Shown here: positions 61,406 to 64,000 of the stretch, in pieces
Position numbering within the stretch: the stretch's first letter is position 1
Layout of the letters: each line of letters starts with the position of its first letter
NCBI RefSeq assembly: GCF_900188185.1
Contig: NZ_FZPA01000002.1
Coordinates: forward strand, 124,001-188,000
Direction of reading: 5' to 3'
Source of the DNA: Sphingopyxis indica
Lineage (GTDB): Bacteria; Pseudomonadota; Alphaproteobacteria; Sphingomonadales; Sphingomonadaceae
DNA: 64,000 nt
Position numbers and translations under genes: made by a program
The notes under the pieces: generated by a model
What the model was told of the DNA's origin: nothing
The model's database searches: none
The model's input: only the letters and a program-made list of their open reading frames with translations

Positions 61406-62287
61406 TTACCAATAGAAAAAGACGCTGATGATGTGCGCCGACAGCGCCGCGATCAGCGCAAAGGTCAGCGGCACATGCACATAGAGCCAGATCTCGAGCA
61501 GCGCGCGGAGCCTGAGGTGGCGGCGCAGCCGCGCCAGCGCCGCTTCCTTCTGGGTCAGCAGCGCGATCACCTTCGCGCGCGCCTCGGGCTCGCTGCCCTG
61601 CGACGCGGCGAGCGCGCGGTGCGCCGCGGCCGTCGCGCAGTGCGGATAGCGGCCCGTCAGCCGCGCGCGGATGCCGCCCGCGAACGGGTCCTCGTCGAGC
61701 GCCGCAAGCACCGGTGCCGTATCCGCGGGACCGAGCGGCTGCGCGGCGGCATGAAGCTGGCGGTCGAAGGCGCGGATCGCCTCGAGCATCTGCATCTGCG
61801 TCATCTGTTCGCGATTGTTCGAAAGCGCGGCGGGCAGCGTCGCATAAACGATCACCCCGAACATCCCCGACAGGATGACGAGCATCATCAGCGCCCAGGC
61901 GAGGGTGTGGACGTTCCAGCCGAGCTGAAAGCCCGTGTGCCAGGTGCCGATGACGATCAGGCTCAGCCCCAGATAGACATGCGCCGATGTCCACGCCTTC
62001 AGCGACCAATAATCGCGCGTCATCCGCCGCTTGCGATAGCCGAGCGCGGTGAGCCACAGGATCAGCAGCGCGCCGATCGTGCCGAGCGTATAGCCGTACC
62101 AGCTGCCGCCATTGGGGCGCGGCTGAACGTCGATCAGCGAATAGCTGACGATGACGAGCAGGCAGAGGCCGCCCGAAATCTTCGCCCAGCGGAAATCGGC
62201 GTAGCGCAGGAAGCCCTCGTGCCGGCTCTCGCGCACGCGCTCGGTCTGCGTGGCCTTGCTGCGGCGGCGCTTGAAAAGGGTCGCCAT
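61406..62287 (-). CDS. Membrane b-type cytochrome-like protein
   Basis: A 293-residue membrane protein with about five hydrophobic segments. His residues cluster in or near them (SAHVYLGLSLIVIGTWHTGF; NVHTLAWALMMLVILSG; YVHVPLTFALIAALSAH), a pattern expected for haem b in cytochrome b561/ferric-reductase-like proteins. A soluble helical insert is at about 160-260. It probably carries electrons from the FeS protein to the periplasmic decahaem protein. The ATG overlaps the stop of the preceding FeS gene by one base (TGATG). Confidence 0.72.
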   Translation of the reverse strand: MATLFKRRRSKATQTERVRESRHEGFLRYADFRWAKISGGLCLLVIVSYSLIDVQPRPNGGSWYGYTLGTIGALLILWLTALGYRKRRMTRDYWSLKAWTSAHVYLGLSLIVIGTWHTGFQLGWNVHTLAWALMMLVILSGMFGVIVYATLPAALSNNREQMTQMQMLEAIRAFDRQLHAAAQPLGPADTAPVLAALDEDPFAGGIRARLTGRYPHCATAAAHRALAASQGSEPEARAKVIALLTQKEAALARLRRHLRLRALLEIWLYVHVPLTFALIAALSAHIISVFFYW

Positions 62288-64000
62288 CAGCCGGCATCCT
62301 CCTCGAGCCGGGCGATCGACAGGAACTCCTCGGGCGAGACGCGGATCGCGGCGCCGGTCGGGCAGGCGCGGACGCAGGCCGGACCGCCGGCGATCCCCTT
62401 GCACATGTCGCATTTGACCGCGATCTTCTTGGGCTTTTCATCGCCCAATTGCTGCTTCGTCCATTTGGGCGACGGCTCGCCCGGCCCCGGGCCGCGGCCG
62501 AGGAGCAGCCAGCTCAGCAGTCCCGGCTTGGGCGGCGGTGCGGCCTCCATACGGATCACGCCATAGGGGCAGTTGCGCATGCAATTACCGCAGCCGATGC
62601 ACCCCGGTTCCATGAACACTTCGCCGTCGGGGCCGCGGTGGATGACGTTGGGCGGGCAATCGGCCATGCAGTGCGGATGCTCGCAGTGGCGGCAGCTCGT
62701 GGGCACGTGCAGATGCGCGAAGGTCTTGCCCGCCTCGCGGTCGAGCCGCGACAGCCCCTCGTGACTGTCGGCGCACGCCTTTTCGCAATTGTCGCAACCG
62801 ACGCACAGATTTTCGTCGATCAGCAGCGCGTCGGTCGCCTCGCCCAGCCCTTCCTTCATGATGAAGCCGGCGGTGTCCGAATAGAGGTCGACCGCGCTCG
62901 AATAGCTCGCCTTGCGCGATTCGATGAAGTCGTTCATCGCGGCGCGCTCGGCGACCGCGGCCTCGGTGGCTTCGCGCACCTGCGGCCGCGCCGCGAGCAT
63001 CGCCTTGAAACCCGCGCCGGTCAGCTTGATCACCTCGCTGCCGACCGCGGCTTTCACTGTCGCATTGCGCTTTTCGCCGCTCAATACCGCCATTTCGCCG
63101 AAATAGCTGCCCGCGGGCAGGTAGCGCAGGAAGATAGGTTTGCCGCCGATGTCCTTTTCGACGACCATCGAGCCCGATCGGATGACATAGACGTCGTCGC
63201 CGTCGTCGCCCTCCTCGACCACCGCCTTGCCCGCCGGAACGCGGATCACCTCGGCCTCGTCGACCACGGGTGCGAGGTCCTCCACGGTCAGTCCGCCCTT
63301 GAAGATCTGCAACAGCTGGCGTTCGAGCGAGATGCGGTTGATCGCGCGCTTCGCCCCCGGCACCGCCGCCATCAGCTTGAGCGCCGCGGTGCGCGATAGT
63401 TCGACGAAAATGCTGTCCGCGCCCGCGCGGATCGTCGCGCCGCGCTTGCGCCCCGAAATCAGGCCGACCTCGCCAAATATCGATCCCTGCTCGATCGGCA
63501 CGGTGACGCCCGGCCCGACCTCGACCAGCGCCTCCCCCTCGGCGATGGCGAACAGCGACGACCCCGGCTCGCCCTTCTCGAACACCACTTCGCCCGCGCG
63601 GTAGAAGGCGACCTTCGAATCGAGCATGAATTCGCGCATCTGGAGCGGCGAGACGTCGGCGAAGATGCGGACGTGACTGCGCAGGAATTCCAGCCACTCG
63701 CTGACCGGCATGTCATAGGGCAGGCCGGCGAAGATCGCCGCCAGATCCTTTTCGTCGGCGGGGGTCAGCGCGTCGTTGCCATTGATGAACTCGGCGACGT
63801 CATAGCCCTGGTTCATGCAATGCTTGATCAGCGGATAGCCCGCGAGCGCGCCGATGACATAGATGCCGGGCACCGTCGTTTCGAAGGTTGGCGACAGCTT
63901 CGGAAAGGCTTCGCGGTCGGGGCCGGTGAACGCGATCCCCATCGCCTCGACGAAGGCGCGCGGCGCAACCGACCCCAGCCGCGCGACGATGGTGTCGCAG
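62287..64000 (-). CDS. Flavin/cyclic-nucleotide-binding/4 x [4Fe-4S] oxidoreductase (partial, 5' end outside window)
   Basis: At least 570 residues are visible and the frame is open to the window edge. The visible N-terminus is the end of an FAD/NAD(P) oxidoreductase (VPGIYVIGALAGYPLIKHC). Two cyclic-nucleotide-binding domains follow, with FGEVGLISGRKRGATI and FGEMAVLSGEKRNATV as phosphate-binding cassettes. Next come four ferredoxin clusters: CVGCDNCEKAC, CRHCEHPHCMADC, CIGCGNCMRNC and CDMCKGIAGGPACVRAC. It should oxidise NAD(P)H and feed electrons to the membrane cytochrome, possibly gated by cAMP or cGMP. The true start is outside the window. Confidence 0.88.
   Translation of the reverse strand, partial: CDTIVARLGSVAPRAFVEAMGIAFTGPDREAFPKLSPTFETTVPGIYVIGALAGYPLIKHCMNQGYDVAEFINGNDALTPADEKDLAAIFAGLPYDMPVSEWLEFLRSHVRIFADVSPLQMREFMLDSKVAFYRAGEVVFEKGEPGSSLFAIAEGEALVEVGPGVTVPIEQGSIFGEVGLISGRKRGATIRAGADSIFVELSRTAALKLMAAVPGAKRAINRISLERQLLQIFKGGLTVEDLAPVVDEAEVIRVPAGKAVVEEGDDGDDVYVIRSGSMVVEKDIGGKPIFLRYLPAGSYFGEMAVLSGEKRNATVKAAVGSEVIKLTGAGFKAMLAARPQVREATEAAVAERAAMNDFIESRKASYSSAVDLYSDTAGFIMKEGLGEATDALLIDENLCVGCDNCEKACADSHEGLSRLDREAGKTFAHLHVPTSCRHCEHPHCMADCPPNVIHRGPDGEVFMEPGCIGCGNCMRNCPYGVIRMEAAPPPKPGLLSWLLLGRGPGPGEPSPKWTKQQLGDEKPKKIAVKCDMCKGIAGGPACVRACPTGAAIRVSPEEFLSIARLEEDAG

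Overview
The window looks like a chromosomal segment of a high-GC alphaproteobacterium of the order Sphingomonadales, most like Sphingopyxis or a close relative. This is inferred from gene content and not from any search. The evidence is an infA-maf-RNase E/G-yacG run, a DUF1476 ATPase-inhibitor gene, a complete exosortase A (XrtA) exopolysaccharide locus, four TonB-related proteins (three receptors and one TonB), GTGA/ATGA stop-start overlaps, and several kinds of intergenic hairpin repeat. The GC-rich codon usage leaves very long antisense frames open; these were discarded.

Layout. 1-331: a short inverted-repeat element and no gene. 332-4403 (minus): yacG, RNase E/G-like, Maf, infA, a cupin/JmjC-like protein and a GNAT-like protein. 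4632-20692 (minus) and 20728-23463 (plus): the XrtA locus. It holds an amidotransferase, exosortase A, a glycosyltransferase, a FemAB-like protein, a polysaccharide deacetylase, an ATPase, an outer-membrane protein, a tyrosine kinase, a Wzz-like chain-length protein and a Wza-like export lipoprotein, plus a PLP decarboxylase, AMP ligase, acyl carrier protein and two hydrolases. 23557-30250: folE and two convergent TonB-dependent receptors; a structured leader precedes the first receptor. 30577-31617: an isolated mreB. 31624-38683: an iron module (TonB, PiuC-like dioxygenase, siderophore receptor) divergent from PepSY/DUF2271/DUF4198/ApbE genes, with two Fur-like sites between them. 38691-39646 (minus): glutaredoxin, BolA, DUF1476.

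39860-56014 (plus) is a compact accessory cluster: a secreted CHAT-domain (caspase-like) protein, a CHASE2 nucleotide cyclase, a small secreted protein, a TpsB outer-membrane transporter and a 2738-residue TpsA exoprotein. 56060-59409: cysS, a 2-hydroxyacid dehydrogenase and a cyclic-nucleotide-phosphodiesterase-like enzyme. 59452-64000 (minus, running off the end): a three-gene electron-transfer operon. It encodes a flavin / double cyclic-nucleotide-binding / 4 x [4Fe-4S] protein, a membrane b-type cytochrome-like protein, and a membrane protein joining a cytoplasmic FHA domain to ten periplasmic CxxCH haem motifs.

How it fits together. The XrtA locus makes, exports and modifies a polysaccharide and may anchor proteins. 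The iron module takes up ferric siderophore and probably reduces it outside the cytoplasm; the DUF2271 protein carries a flavinylation-like DGITGAT motif next to its own ApbE. The least familiar systems are the signal-gated haem/FeS chain at the right end and the CHAT-cyclase-two-partner-secretion cluster. A cyclase, a phosphodiesterase and cyclic-nucleotide-binding domains lie within about 21 kb, so they may share a second messenger, but that link is only inferred.
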